Below, piece after piece: positions 38,272 to 52,143 of a DNA stretch of 64,000 nucleotides. Source of the stretch: Cyanoderma ruficeps (taxonomy: Eukaryota; Chordata; Aves; Passeriformes; Timaliidae); the NCBI GenBank assembly GCA_008694505.1, contig VZDJ01007749.1:5539773-5603772 (forward strand), read 5' to 3'. Below the pieces are notes generated by a model. It made no database searches, was not told where the DNA came from, and worked only from the letters and a program-made list of their open reading frames with translations. The position numbers and the translations under genes were made by a program. Within the stretch, counting starts at the first letter, position 1, and the number at the start of each line of letters is the position of its first letter.

Positions 38272-41200
38272 GTAAATATCTTACTGTTTGTTTATCTCTC
38301 CAGTTTGCAAGAACTGCATGCTCTCTGTGATTTTACGTCAGGGCTGCACCCAAGGTCCCACTCTTGCTGATGTTTCCCCTGCCTGTGCAGAGCCTGTGTG
38401 GGTTCTGCTGTGTGCAGCCTGCTGTGCTTGGCTGCACCCTCAGCTCCTGGTGTTCCCTAAGTAGTGTTTGCTCCCACAGTGTCCCAAGTGCAAGAGGGAA
38501 AGCTCCTAATGATTGCTTTGCCTTTAAAATGCAAACTCTCTGCTGCCTTTCTGATCAGGACGCTGAAGAGGTTACGTAACTTGCCTTCCTGTGCAGATGG
38601 TCAGAGCTCCTACACATATGGATAGATTTCCACGATCAGCTAAAAAACACCCCACAGAAGCTCTCAGTTTGGGCTGTGCCAGCTGCAGTCATTACTCAGT
38701 GCCACACGGTGCTGCACACTCGAGTATTCGCTGTCTCTCGTAGTAGTCAACCTTAAAGAAGGATTGACAACTAAAACGACTGAGCTAATTTATTGATGAG
38801 GAACATAAAAACCATTCAGTGTGAAACAGGTAGATCCTACTCAGCCAAAAGGAATAATTTGTGACTAGAGCTGGGGTAGAGGGTGTTGTAGTGCATTTGT
38901 ATTTGCATCCCAGACATTTAACACTGTGATATCGGATGGATGGCTCCATACATCACCAAAACTGCATAAACTACCCTCCTCCATCTTCACATCTTGAATG
39001 AAACATCCTAGGGAGTCATGAGAATCCAAATACATCCTCGGCATTTCATTCCCCCAAAAGAACTAAATTTTTGTTCTATTTCAAGACCGTAAGGAAGCTC
39101 TCTATATGTAGAATTTAGCTAAGAGCAATTAGAGTAATTCATATGTGATGCTTATGTCACTGAACTAAATGCTAAGCATTCTGGAAGTGCAAAAATTTGC
39201 CAAAAGCATCAACAAAGTGATAAATGGCACAAAAATAATTAAATTATCCTTATTTTTAGCTGACAGTTCAAGTTCCAAAATTCAAAAATGCCTTTGCAAT
39301 TTTAGAATGACAAAACAAGATGATTTTTTTGTTTGTTTATTTAGCTCATCATGAAAGATTAATCCTCAATCAGCTCTATGTAAGCCATTTTTGGAAGGCT
39401 TGTTTGTTGTTGTTTATAGCATGGAAAACACATTAAAAAATCAGAAGGGCACTGTTAGGCTTAATCCAAACAATATAACTGATTTGATAAAAATGACAAT
39501 TCTTCAGTTAGAAAAGACCATGAAATTCAAGCGTATGAAGCAGAAAAAGTTGTGTCTTACTGTCACTTAACATAGGTGAGCATCCCAGCTGCGATCAAAA
39601 TACCTGAGAAAGCTCATGTGCTTATTGTTTCTTGCTTGTATTGTAAAGTCATTGAGAGGCTCTTTTCCTTGATAATTTAAAACATGAGGCAAGAACTTCT
39701 GCCCTGTCAGATCTACATTTTAAATTACACATCAAAAGTTACCATCCCCATTCAACCACGATGATCTGTGATGGGGGGATCGGTGTGTGGGGACTCTGGG
39801 CCGAGGCCATGGGGAGGCCTCCTCAGTTCTCATTTCAACTCACCCTCCCTTTGAACCGCTTTCTTACTGCTCTCTTTAAATGCCAAACCTTTCCATGGTG
39901 GTTTCACGTGGGTATCCCATCAGTGCATTCGTTAAGTGAACCACAGGAGACCAAATCTGGAGCACAACACTTACAAGAGCTGGTTCTGCTCAGCTTTGGG
40001 GGAGAACAGAGAGCTTCCAGCAGCACTGAAAGGTCACTCCTGACAGCTCCCCTTGTGAACTCTCCTGTATGACTGCTTCAGCAGGTGTGCAGTGATCTTC
40101 AGAATGAATCCAGATAGGGTAAATCAACTTGAGGTGCCCTTCTTTGAAAGTGCTTGTTCAAGTGATTTATGCAAGGAGTGCCAGTCTCCAGGAATCTTGT
40201 CAAAATCCACTACCCTTAATTAGCGGACAAAATTCCTTCCCTGCATATTTTTTATTCTCCACCTTGCATTCCAATGTCAAGCTCGTTTTTCAGCATTCCT
40301 TTTATGTGTGTGGTGTAATCTCGCCAAGCAGTATTTTTCACAGAGGAAATCTGCAAATAACAAATTAATTCCATTTATTTCTTTCCATGTTCAATTAAAT
40401 ATGTATTGCAATGACATTTCCTGCTCAGTATTTTAATATGGTAATGATTAAAAGCAAATGACTGCAAGGAAGCTATAGCAAACCATTTGAGAGCTTTTAT
40501 TCTCCTATAAACAGTGTGTTTACAGCTTCCCCATTTAGATGTATGTTCTTGTTGAAGCCTTCACAGAAGGGATTTCCTAAATTTGTGTGTAGTCACAAAA
40601 ATACTTTACATCAGTCTGGTGAATTTTTTCCTCTTTGTTAGGGCAAATAAATTCTGAATGAAGGGTTTGTGGCTCTATTTAAATAGAAGGTCACAGCAGG
40701 GACCACGCAGCTCCTATTGCACATCAGCTTTCTAAGGCTTCCCAACCTCACCCTCAATACCAGTGAGCAGGGAGCTTCCACCAGCTCGGGTGAGAGATTC
40801 GTTTTTGCTCTTAGGGAAGGAAGCTTTTTTTCTGATGAGTCGAATCAGTGCTGCTTTAGTCAGAGCAGAGCATAGAAACTGTGTCACCTGGCACTGAAGT
40901 GCAGCCAGCAGTGCAGTGCAGAGCTGAGCAGCGACTGCTCAGAAACAGCTGCTTCTGGCCAGGGCAGTGCTTATGGCTCTTGCAAAAAAAGGATGCCTCT
41001 AGCTCAGATTGCCAAGTGTTCGCTGGTACAAGATCCTCCTCTTAAATGCTTGTACCTTTGCCAGGTTTAAAACATTTGGATTGATTTTTGAGTGTCTGCC
41101 TCAAGCTGAATCATTTGGGTGGCTTCAGTTGAAATGGTTGAGCGATATCAGAGGACAGTAAAGGAAATGGTGTTGTTTTACCAGTTCTACAAAATTTTAC

Positions 41201-41691
41201 AGTCATTTAGAGGATAAGATAAAGAATCTTCACACTGAATTTTCTTATTCTTTAACTTTTTTAATTTCCTTTTTTTTTTCTAGTGGACTTCCACAATTAT
41301 GCTGAAACTTTTAAAACCTTCTTTTGTACTAAAACTCAATGGACAGTTCCAAGAAAATTGAAGGAAAATGGACTTTGGGTTTTTAAATATGATTTTTAAA
41401 TTACCGATTTGGGGTTAATTTTCCATCTGTAGAAACTGATGTAAGTTAGTGATTGCCTTCCGTAAGATCTGGTATGCAAAACGTGGGTGCAGAATTAATG
41501 AGAGTGAAGAATACCACAGGGGGTATAAATATGGATTGTAAAACAAATCAAATGGCTTCCAAAAATATCAGAGGAGAACAAACACTTGAAAACATACCTG
41601 TATGGAAGTCTGTGAAATGAAACATTTAAAACTAGGAAATGTTTATGATATGGTACTTTAAAGTGAGTTAAATATTACACAGGATTTTGAG

Positions 41692-41739
41692 GGAAAAGAA
41701 AAAAAAACCCAAACAAAACAACAAAAAACCCCCAAAACC
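41692..41739 (+). repeat. A-rich low-complexity tract
   Basis: A run of A bases broken by short C runs, of the AAAACAAAACCCCC type. A similar tract lies near 1180-1230. Such tracts can be remnants of retroposon tails, but no element body was recognised beside this one. Confidence 0.7.
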
Positions 41740-44700
41740 GTGAACCCAAGAAACTCCAATCCAAACTGAAAAAAGAAACCTTGGCCGTGAGTACTTTGGG
41801 AACATGATCTGCATATGATCACATTCCTTGCCATCTGGAGTCTGTATTTTAATTTTTCATGCCCTCTGGAAATCTTCCAAGGAGATGTAAGAAGTAGTTC
41901 TTATAAAGAATTGGGTGGGGAGTGGCAAGGGAAGCAGATAAAGAGAGGAAGGGCTGGGAGAATTTGATTATAGTGCCAGAAAATAAAGCAGTTGTATGGA
42001 TAGTGTCATTGGGAATTCCCGGCTTTGTATTTAAAAAGGAAAACAGGTTGATTCAATTTGCAAACAATAGACATGATCCTGTTATCCAGAATGTCTTGTT
42101 TCAGCATCATCCCAGCTGAACAGAAAAGCTGGTCTTGCAAGAAATCATATATATTGCAATATCAAAACTTCATTCTGCTTTATGGGACCAGCAGATTCTC
42201 TAGCTGAGGTTAAACTTGAAAGAAGATAAAATAGAAAATTTCGAATTTTTGTAGGTAGATTTGAAATTAAAATGACACAAACATGAGGAATATACTTCAA
42301 AGGGCAGATTCAATAAACAGAAGAGAGTAAAAACACAGAAAACAACTGAAGGTGTTTCTGAACTCTGGAATATAAAACCACCTCATTGTGACAGTAGATG
42401 AAAAGATACAAAGCTAAGCAACCATAAAGGTACTGACAGCATTCTTAAAATTATAGAAACTGGAAGAAAGGTAGGAGAAGGAAGGAATTAAGAAATTTTA
42501 CAACAAAGCCAGAAGTGCAAGGGAATTCAACCCCCCTTACCTGGGCACTAGGAGATTTCTGGAGAATAAAAAAGGGTAAGCCAGATGAAAATCAAAACCA
42601 ATGAAGTATGCTGCAGAGAAAAAAAAATACTCTGGAAAGACAGGTCAGAATACAGAACAGAGCTTTAAAATATTTCTTCTCATAGGCCTGGGGATAAACA
42701 CTCATAGAGAGGAGCTGACGATTCAGACTTAGACCCTAGAAAGTAAAGGGTATGACAGAACAGGGTGATATTACAGATGAAATGCCCTAGCCTTGTAATA
42801 GTTTGAAACAAAATAGCTGAAACTTTGTAACCAGCTACATGCAGGACACTTTGAAGGAAAGCTTCACAGATTTACATTCTTCGATAACAATTCCTAATGT
42901 CAGGAACTGATTGACACGGAGCTGTCTATCTGACAGAGTAGGCACTTAAAATCTTTCAAATTCTTGCAGGAACATAGAGCAACACCCTGAGAGAAAAGGA
43001 GAGAAGTCAGCCTGTAATCAGTTATGTTCAGGAGACGGGATGGAGTAAGCAATCCTAAGCCTGAGATGTTATACAATGGTACAAATAGATTTCTCTCTGT
43101 GTTTCTCTGCTGACTTTGAGAAGGCTTTAGATAAATTCCAACATGACAGACTGATGTGTATCCTCGGGGATGATAATGTTGATGCAGCACATCTCCAACA
43201 GATAGAAGTCCTGTAGAGGGAGCAGAGGGCAGCAATACAAGCAAGTTATGAAACACTGTGGTATTGAGAAATTAAGTGAGGTAGATACCAGGATTCTGTT
43301 TTAGGTTTGCACCTACTCAGCTTGCAGGCAGGAGAGAGAATAAATTAAATATTGCTCCACTGCCAAAGAGGTCATCCAGGTCAACTGAGTTAATGTTAAC
43401 ATAGGACATATTGGTAGTCTGCTTTTTAATAGCTCTGACTGCAGTGCTATTTCACTGCCTACAGCAAAATGTGTGACTCAGAAACTACAACCAGCAGTAA
43501 ATGCTCAAATAGCAGCAGACAACCATATATCAAAGGCCTTTATCAGGGCAACACCTTTATGTCAGTGATACCTTCAGCCTGATACCCAGAGGATGAAATA
43601 GGCTGACAGTGTCTCACCCTGGGGGTGCTTGTCGTGGAAAGCGTGATGAAGAAGTTTAAGAGTATATTTTTCTTTAGAAAAAGTCATTCAATAAATCTGC
43701 TTCTTTCTGCTCTGTAGACAGTTGGTTCATTCATCACCCAGGAGTGCAGAAATTATATGCATCCATGTATGAGTGTGGAAGGTGAACACTTTAACTTGGA
43801 GTATATGGATTTTTGTGCTTTTGGAAAATGCTGAACTTGATCTGTTACCCACAGCTGAAGAGGTGTGGAAAAAATTGAATTCAAAAGAAGCACAGAGACG
43901 TGAAATGCTAGACAGAGAAGTCAAGTTATGCTGCTAAATAGTCATCCAATCTCTTAACTCCAGCAGCTCTATTGCAAAGTGAAACATGAAGGAAAATAGT
44001 CCAAATCCAAGACAGAATGGTACACAACAAAGTGGGCTTTTTGCAGCTCTTGTTGCAAGGGATGGAGGGTTTAGAGAACAGGCTCCACGTCAAAGATATT
44101 GAAGAACATAAATAGCATTATATTTCTAAGTGACTTCTCCTTTTTTGTATTGCAGAAATCTTCTTTGATTTTGAATGGGATTGAAATAGATGCCCTCTCC
44201 ACTGTTCATAGTTTTTCAAGAAAGCAACAGAATAACATCTTGTAATCTGTTTCTTTCATGTCTTTGGTATTGCTTATTGCACAGGACTGCCACAGCAAAT
44301 CATTGTTTTACACCTGCTCTATCACCTCTGTACCTTTCAGGAACTCCTTAGCATTTACAGAATCAGCCAGACATCCCAACTTGTTCATGGAGCCATAATT
44401 TCTGCCCTGAAGTTCCATATTAGCTGCCACATGCATGTAGTGTTTTATCCATAGTGCTTTAAATATACTGTGAGTTAGGCGGGGGAAAGCAAGCAAAAAT
44501 TCTTCCTGAGGGCTACTTTTGATATTAATCTTAAATGTATCTGACAAGGCAGCTTGGAAGGGAAAATAACACATTTCCTACCTTGAAATCAAACATCTCT
44601 GTGCTGTATGGACATGTTAATTAAATTTGGCCACACAGTGCACTCACAGAACATCTTCCATAAATGGAGGGAACTGTAGCTATGGACTCTGTGCATCAGG

Positions 44701-47700
44701 AAGTCTACTCACTTGTTCACTTCCAGAGATAAAACCCAATATTTAAAGGGTGGCTCTTTCACCAATCAGTGTAGGCAGGCACTTGGGAAATGAACATAAA
44801 TCCCAGAAACCAACACTCCTCCATGCCTTCCTGGTCTTGTAAGATGGTTTGTGAAATTGCAGTGCTAAGATCATGTGCTGTTTTTCCTCCTCCCTGGCTT
44901 TTTTTTCCCTCATAGCTCTCCATTGGGAATGGGACCTTGTGTTTTTTCCTTCCTTATGTTGTCTAGCTTGATTTCCTCAGCCTTCAGCTAAGCCCTGGAT
45001 TACATCTTGTCTATTCCAGCATTCCTTGTCTCCATCAGTCCCTGATGACAGGTGTAGGTAACCCCACGCAAGCTCAATGGATTCTTGCTTATGGCAAAGA
45101 AGAAAAAGCTTTTCAAAAAAGAGGGATTAAAGTAACATAAAAACCCACGATACATCCTGCTTGCAGCGAGCACTGGCTTTTTCAGACATTCCTGACAGAA
45201 GCCTTTGGCTGTCTGGTTTTCTTAGCCAGCTTCCTGACTGTTCTCTCTCTCCCCTCCATTATACTTCTAAGCACTTTGACCTTTTCCAGTCCTCCAATTA
45301 TCCTGGGATGCCTGTCAAATACCCAAGCCTTGACTGATTTTTGAGTTTTCTAATTCCTCCCTGCAAAGTGTCTGTGTAGTTCCCAGCATCTGTTCCTCAA
45401 AGTCCTAAAAAGACCATTTCTGATTGTAAAGCCATTCACTGATAAAGGAAGGAAGAAACAAAACTGGAAGCAAGTGATGAAGAAAGCCAGATTTATCTGC
45501 TGTAAATGAGACCACAGTGCTCCAAGCACTCACAGGTTAATAGTGAATTTAAATATTTCCTTAAATATAAAAATATAATTGCAGGCCATTTGCTAAAAGA
45601 AGTCCTGGTTCTCTAGCTGCAAACTTGTCATCAATTTTTTGTAGATTAAATGAAACTTTCACTGTTTAACTTATAATTTATAGGAAGAAGATCACTTGGG
45701 GTGCACTTCATCCCGTGTTTGTTGTGAAATGCATTTGAAACTAAAGACCTTCAGCACTGATATCAATGTTTCACAGGGTACTGTGCTGGGAAGGGCAGAG
45801 TTGTTGAGGTTGAGTGTGAATGTGGCATGATGCTCCTGTAGGAGCTCAACTGACTGGAACTGCAGAACCTGCTGGGTTATTTGCAGTTCCAGGGAGGACG
45901 TGTGTACCATAAGTGATTGTAAAACACTGTCTGTCTCCATTTTGGAATCAGTTAATATCAAGTTATTATTAAAACATATTTGAAACTAGTTTTATACTGT
46001 TTCATGCAATTCTCAGCGAGATGGTATTTGTCAAAGCTAGACAGAGAAGCAGCTTTTCTTTAAAAACATAATTATTCAATTCATTTCATACTCTGTAGAA
46101 GGTGAGAAGTTTTTCTCACTGTGTGCACATTGAAAGGCTTGCCTCAGTGTCAAAGCTGGGTCAGAATTACCCTGGGGTGATTTTCTAGGGGTACAGTCAG
46201 CAGTCTGGAACCAGGAGACCTGGGGTATGTTCCTGGCTGCTTGAACATTGACTTGCTGAGTGGTTGAGAAGAAATTGCTTGCCTGTTAGGTGTCTTTTCA
46301 GTAGAAAATATCTAAGTGGCATTGTAAAGGTTAAGTAATCAAGAAAGATTGAGATTGAAAAGATTTTGGACACTATTGGCTAAGAATAGAATATTATTAA
46401 TAATTCTTGCTCTAGGCTTTAAAGAAATAAATTCTCTGGCAACTTGAGAGTTCAAAGTAAGCATATTGTATCTTCATTACTCTACATATTCAGTCAGGCT
46501 TAAATAGCATTTACTTTATATATGGGTGCTCAATTGTTTCCACCAAATTTTCTATTCTGTTACTACTCTTGGTGCTGTTGTATTGCTGTGGGGATGAGTA
46601 ATCAGAAAAGTTCCTGAAAGCATGGCATCACTTCCAAAAAACAAATTCACAGGCCTCCAAGTTTGTTCCAGTACAGCTGTAATAGGCACCAAGTCTCCCT
46701 TCACAGTGCCAGCAGCATGTCTTGTAGCAATGTTTCATTAGGATATTGTTAGGCTGATGTTCATGATAAAAGAAAATTTACTCCAGTAATGCTTCCTGTT
46801 CTGCTTATATTCCTGAAGAGTATCATTAAAAAACAAGTCTCATTAAGCAGCTGCTCTTAGAATGAGATGTTTCGATAGGGCTTATTTTAAAGCAACTGGA
46901 TTTGCTATTTCCTTCCTTTTACAAACCTCTAAATTTCTTCTTCAAGCATTTGATTGGATATGAGCAGTTAAGTCCAGTAGTTTTTCTTCCATCCTACTTA
47001 GAATACTGGACATTGTAATGGGAAATATTTTTTTTTGCTATTTTAGAACTAAAATACATTGTGGTTTATACATTTCTGTAAATTGAAATCTAAGTATAGA
47101 ATAGAAAAATCCCTTTTTTAGTATTCAAAGTGCAGAATTAATTTCCTCAGGCTCGGTACTGTGAAGTGCAGGTGTGATTCATTTGCTGGTAATACCTGTG
47201 GAAATGGACAGGTCTGTCAGGTGAACTGGACAGGAATTCTTATGAATATGAAAGAAAAACTTCTTGGTTGATGATTTGTTTTATTCTGAAGGTAGGAAGG
47301 GTGATGACACTGAGGGAACCAAGAAACCAAGTTTATTAGCACAGTGCTCATAAAAAAGAAAAAGGAACAAACATCATCTTCTATGTTCCTGTAAAAAAAT
47401 ACAATTTTCAGATCTTGCATCCTTAAGCATGCATTTGTACATGGAAAAGGATCCCTCCTTAGGCCCCAGAAGCCAGCCAGTAAAGGTTCAGGTGAAGACC
47501 TGGCCACTCTTGATGGGGAGGGTCAGACCTGCTGGCACATACACAGCTGTGGTCTCATGGACTAAGTGACAGCTTGAATTACACATTGGTTGGGATGCAG
47601 TAGCCAGGTGACAGGTGTCCAGATTCCTGGTGATAATTAGTGTCCTGATGTGTACAAAAGTGACTAGTGAGGGTCAGGAGTTTGTGAGCAAAGCAGACAG

Positions 47701-48058
47701 TGTCTCCCCCTCTCAGATGATTCTCTGAGTGAGACACACCAGCATTTTCCTGCACAGTGGAACTGGCAGGTTTTTATCTGTGTCTTTCTCATCTGGAAGT
47801 TTCATCTTAATCCGTTCTCACTTTTGCATAACGAGCAGGCATTCACGATCTGCTTGGAAGAAGTGTTATACTTTATAAGGTGCAAATGTCTCTAATCCTC
47901 TCCATCCCTGTGTCAAAGAGAAATGGCTGGCCTTACACTGGGGTTTTCTGCTAACCCAGCTAACCAAGAAATTAATGTCCTACACAAAAGGTGAACTACT
48001 AGCTTGAGACAAATAATCACAGGTGGAAAATAAGCTTGCTTGTTCTTACCCCTCCTGG

Positions 48059-48123
48059 TTTTTTTTTTCTTTTTTTTTCTTTTTTTTTCCCCTTTTTTTT
48101 TTCTTTTTTTTTTCTTTTTTTCC
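48059..48123 (+). repeat. Polypyrimidine (T-rich) tract of about 65 bases
   Basis: An uninterrupted pyrimidine run of T9-11 blocks separated by single C or CCCC. The complementary strand is pure purine, which explains lysine-rich minus-strand open frames here. Long homopurine-homopyrimidine runs can adopt triplex structures. No branch-point or acceptor use is indicated. Confidence 0.95.
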
Positions 48124-51100
48124 ATAAAAAACTCTGGGCAAAATCTGAGAGATTTACCACCTGTCTACTTTGGCCACAGACTAAAACCACTAGCCTTTGA
48201 ACATTGTCTAAAAAAAGGGTTTTGAGCAGTGTAAATATCTGTATCTCCACTGTTATCTCGCTACCAGTGGCTTTTAAAAAGTCATGCAATGTCTTTAATC
48301 TGTGCCATTGATGTTAATTGAGAATATGCTAATGCCAAAAAATCTTCCTTCCCTCCTCCGGTTCCAGTGTCAACATTGCAGAATTACTGCAGCATCCTCC
48401 GGGCAGAGTTTAAAAAGCTTCTTGACCATAATGGGTAGGAAAAATCACTGGCTGAACCTCACTAATTCCTCAAGTGCCCTCGGCCTGTGCCACCCTCGCC
48501 TGGCCCTGCTCCAGGCCACAATGTCACACTGCTGGAAACACAAGGCTCAGCTCCCCGGGTTTTAAGCTCTTCTTGGTAATGTTAGTCCTTCATTAAAATC
48601 AGCCAGAGCAGAAAGCTGATCTCAGAGGAGAGCTCCAGCAGCTCCTAGGAGCAGGCAGGAAAGTCCACCAAATCGAATCAGGAATTTTTCCCTTCAACTT
48701 CCTTGAGTAACAGGACTCTTGAGCATCCAGCAAGGGATTTGTTTGCCATATAAACACAATTGCTCTTTCTTTTTGATGAATGATTCAACTTTTCAGCTGA
48801 GAGTGCTGAGCTATAAAGTTCCTGTAAATCCCCTTACAGTCTGTGGCCAATTGCTGTACAAAGACAGATCCAGAGGCCCGGAATCACCTGCTGCAGAGCC
48901 ACCAGCAGACACTGTTTGAATTACGTTTGCCCCTCTGTCAAGCTCCAAAGTTAAGGACACAGACATGTGGTCTTTTAATGCTGGTCATCAAAAAATACTA
49001 CTGGATTATCCTTGCTGGATGTTGTAATTAGAGCATTAAAGTCTCCGAAGCCGTATAAAGTGAAGATGCTGAAAGCTATTGGTAGTAAAGATTTAGTATA
49101 ACATTTAAGAAGAGCACTTAGGGCTTTTTTCGATCTGTGAGAACTCTCTGAAGCAGAATTCCCTTGTTTCTACGATTATTGTGCATACTGCTGTTGGCTT
49201 TGGCAGTGAAAATGTACTTGTCAGATATTCATTTATTGTAATAATTTTATAGCTATTTTCATTCTGTGAATTTGAGGCATTTTTTTTTGAAGTCCATGGC
49301 CTATAATTTCCAAACACAATTAGGGTTCATCACTGGGAATGCTCTAATTTTAACTTTCATAAAAGACTTCAGTGGCCTGAGGTTTGTTACCTGAGTTCCC
49401 CTCCATATTTGATTTGACACATTCCTTTAATCCGTGTAACCAGTATCATACACTGGCATCTGGCATAAATAAGGGTTCAGACCTTATAATTAAATTTTCT
49501 GTCCAAGAGAGCCAAGAGAGTTCAGCAGCCCTCCAGACTTTCATAATCTTTTGTTTCTATGATCAAAACCAAGGGCACTTGCTGGCTGTCCTTCCACTGG
49601 CTTTAAAGATCTTGGATCAGGATGACCATGGGAATGAAGTGAGTTGAGAAAAGGACTGAGTGTACAATTAATTGCCTAGAGCTCCAGGTGAGCTCATTTA
49701 GGGTTGTTTGTGATGCATCTTTGACTTGATTTGTGAAAAGAGGCTTTGAACCTGAGTGCTACAGATTGTACATGGGGCCAGTTTTCCCATGGAAGTGTTA
49801 AAGGGATCCTGAACCCGGCTGAACATAAAGTTCACAGGAGGTGGTGAGTGATACTCCAAGTGAGTTAGAATCCCTGACTCTTGCAGTCCAGTTGACATAA
49901 GAATGAAGCACTGCTTCAGCTGAGCTAAAAGCCCTCAGTCTCAAACCTGTTCCATTGCATCTCTTGGTTCCCAGTGTTTCATGCAGGAGCTGTTGGCAGG
50001 TATGACCCCATAAACCTCGACTAATTCATGACTAATACTTAACAGGGCAATAAAAAATTGTTTGCAGGAGTTTCCAGGCAGCACCAATACACAAGGACTT
50101 CCCTTGAAATATGGATGTGTCCGTGGAAGGGGTGGCACTCTTTTTAGTACTGGGGACATATCCTACACAAAGAGTGATACTCTCATTTTTGGGTGTTATA
50201 AAATACACCTCCATTTGTAAACAGACCGACAGCTCCATATCTGGGTTGTTTTCACAGCGTAAAGCTTTAAATCTGCCTGGAAATGTGTCATTCCTGAGCT
50301 GACCCACATTGCTGGGATGCCAGCCTTGAGGGATTTTTCTATTCAGCAGGCTGCTTTGGCTCTCAATGACATTAAGAGGTTAGGGATGATGTAGCAGCTA
50401 CATTCCTGGAGGGGAAAATTAGCTACTCTGAGTGTTGCTCTTTGTGATAAGGTGTGCTCTACTTGCTCATTGCTAGAAAGGTTGTGAGCATCTAGACATC
50501 TCTTGTGCACTGCCAGAGCTTGGCAAAATTCAGTTGCAGAGGAGCTGAAATTGTTCTCTTCCTTTGTTCTCTTGCTCTAAGCATAGGCAATAAAAATATA
50601 ACAGGTTTCCTTATGGTAGGCCAGGATCATGGCTTTCACTGATCATTTTCTTTTTAATAGAAGAATTATTAATAGATGCTTTCCTACTATTTCAGTCTGA
50701 CAACCTCGCCCTAATCTTAAGAAAATTGTTTTCAATCTTGAGTTGACTTCCCAGTAAAGTATTCCTCTTTCTTGAGGGCCCAGAGACTTTGGAAAGTGTG
50801 CAGAGCATTGAGGCTGTGAATTTTTATGTGAATTACTTACTCTGATTTCAAGTTATTATTAAGCCTTGCCAGTAAAAATGCAAACAAAACCATGTCTCCA
50901 GAGGATGGGGAATAGACATTGCTGCACATTGTAATCAGCCTCTCTTGAAGATTCATTTAATATCTTGTGTATTTTTTTATGAAATGCATTATTCATGTAA
51001 CAAGATTCACAGGGAGAAGCAGCTGAATTGTAATTTCTGGGAAGATTCTTCTTCCAAGAGATGTCATTTTCATTATTTAAATCAGTGCAGCAGGTCGTGC

Positions 51101-52143
51101 CTGCATGAGAGAGGCATGACGTGAAGGGTCTGTAGATGGGGCACTGAGCCAGATGGTAACTGCCTCTGAAGGGAAATAAAAGCAGCCATGCAGTAACTGA
51201 AGCCCCTTTTGGGTCAGTATGCAGTCATTTGAAGCATCATTTCACTTTGTACGGGTTTTTTTTGCCCCATGCTAGAAGCACTTAAGAAAGCAGTAATCAA
51301 CCAACACTTACACAGTGGAAAAGTTTCCTCTCTTGTAAAAATACTGCTTGTGAGCTGCTTTCCCCACTGCTGTTTTCCAGAGTGCTCCCTCCAGTTCTCC
51401 ATGGGGTTCTTCTGCTTGGGCTGTCATTTCAGGGCCTATAGGAAAAGTCCCACATGTTTATATTGCAATTCTCTCTTATTTACCTAACCCTAAGTAAACC
51501 ACTCTACTTAATTAACACAGGCTCAGCCTCTGCTATATTTAAGACCTTGCTCCACCAGTGGTCCCACTGAGATCAGCTGGGCTGTTCAGAAATAACAAAA
51601 CACAAATACCACCAGCAGACTTTAAGCTCAACTTAATAAAATTACAGTGATACAGACTCCACATGCTTAAGTAACACTAGGTGCTTGACATCTCTTGCAG
51701 CACTGCTGATGGCAAACTTATTCTTAAAAGGAATTTAATTAATGCATATAGCCATTTAATTATATTAATGAAATAAAAAGAGCATGTTACAGCTGAATTA
51801 TAAATGCTTCATGAAAAGCATGATTCTCCTTATTTTGACTGCCCTGCTCCACCCCCATGCAGCCACCTGATGGGCATGTGTCCCCTTTTGTCTTCCTCTT
51901 ACCCTCCTCTTCCCACAAGGATTGGAAGGTTCCCAGATCCCCCCTCAGTGACCCCCTGGCATGTGCATCCCTCCACTGGTGTGCCTGGGCAGTGGCCTGG
52001 TGCCATGGAGACGTACCCTGAACCACAGGGAGCTGAGAGGGACCCTGAGGTGTGCCTGCTGCATTTTGACACTCTGAAGCTGCCCAGTGGTGGGTTGCTG
52101 GCATTAATGTCCTCCTCCTTTCCTCTTTGTTTGTTTGCCCAAG

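Larger units (their letters stand above)
38272..52143 (+). other. SUSD4 intron between sushi 3 and sushi 4
   Basis: At 13.9 kb this is the largest intron fully inside the window. It contains A-rich and polypyrimidine low-complexity tracts (41.7 and 48.06-48.12 kb) and possibly very old, unrecognisable repeat remnants between 42 and 43.7 kb. No convincing exon was found, although a minus-strand open frame near 45.7-45.96 kb has protein-like composition. The last 340 bases before the acceptor form an open frame continuous with the next exon (see findings). Confidence 0.85.

Noticed and set aside
43041..43330. Possible very old LINE reverse-transcriptase relic (a GACTTTGAGAAGGCTTTAGA block like D-F-x-K-A-x-D).
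   Set aside because: Only one block resembles the family and the expected downstream blocks are not recognisable, so I did not call it.
47913..48289. Lysine-rich minus-strand frames resembling a nuclear-localisation region.
   Set aside because: They are the complement of a polypyrimidine tract at 48059-48123.
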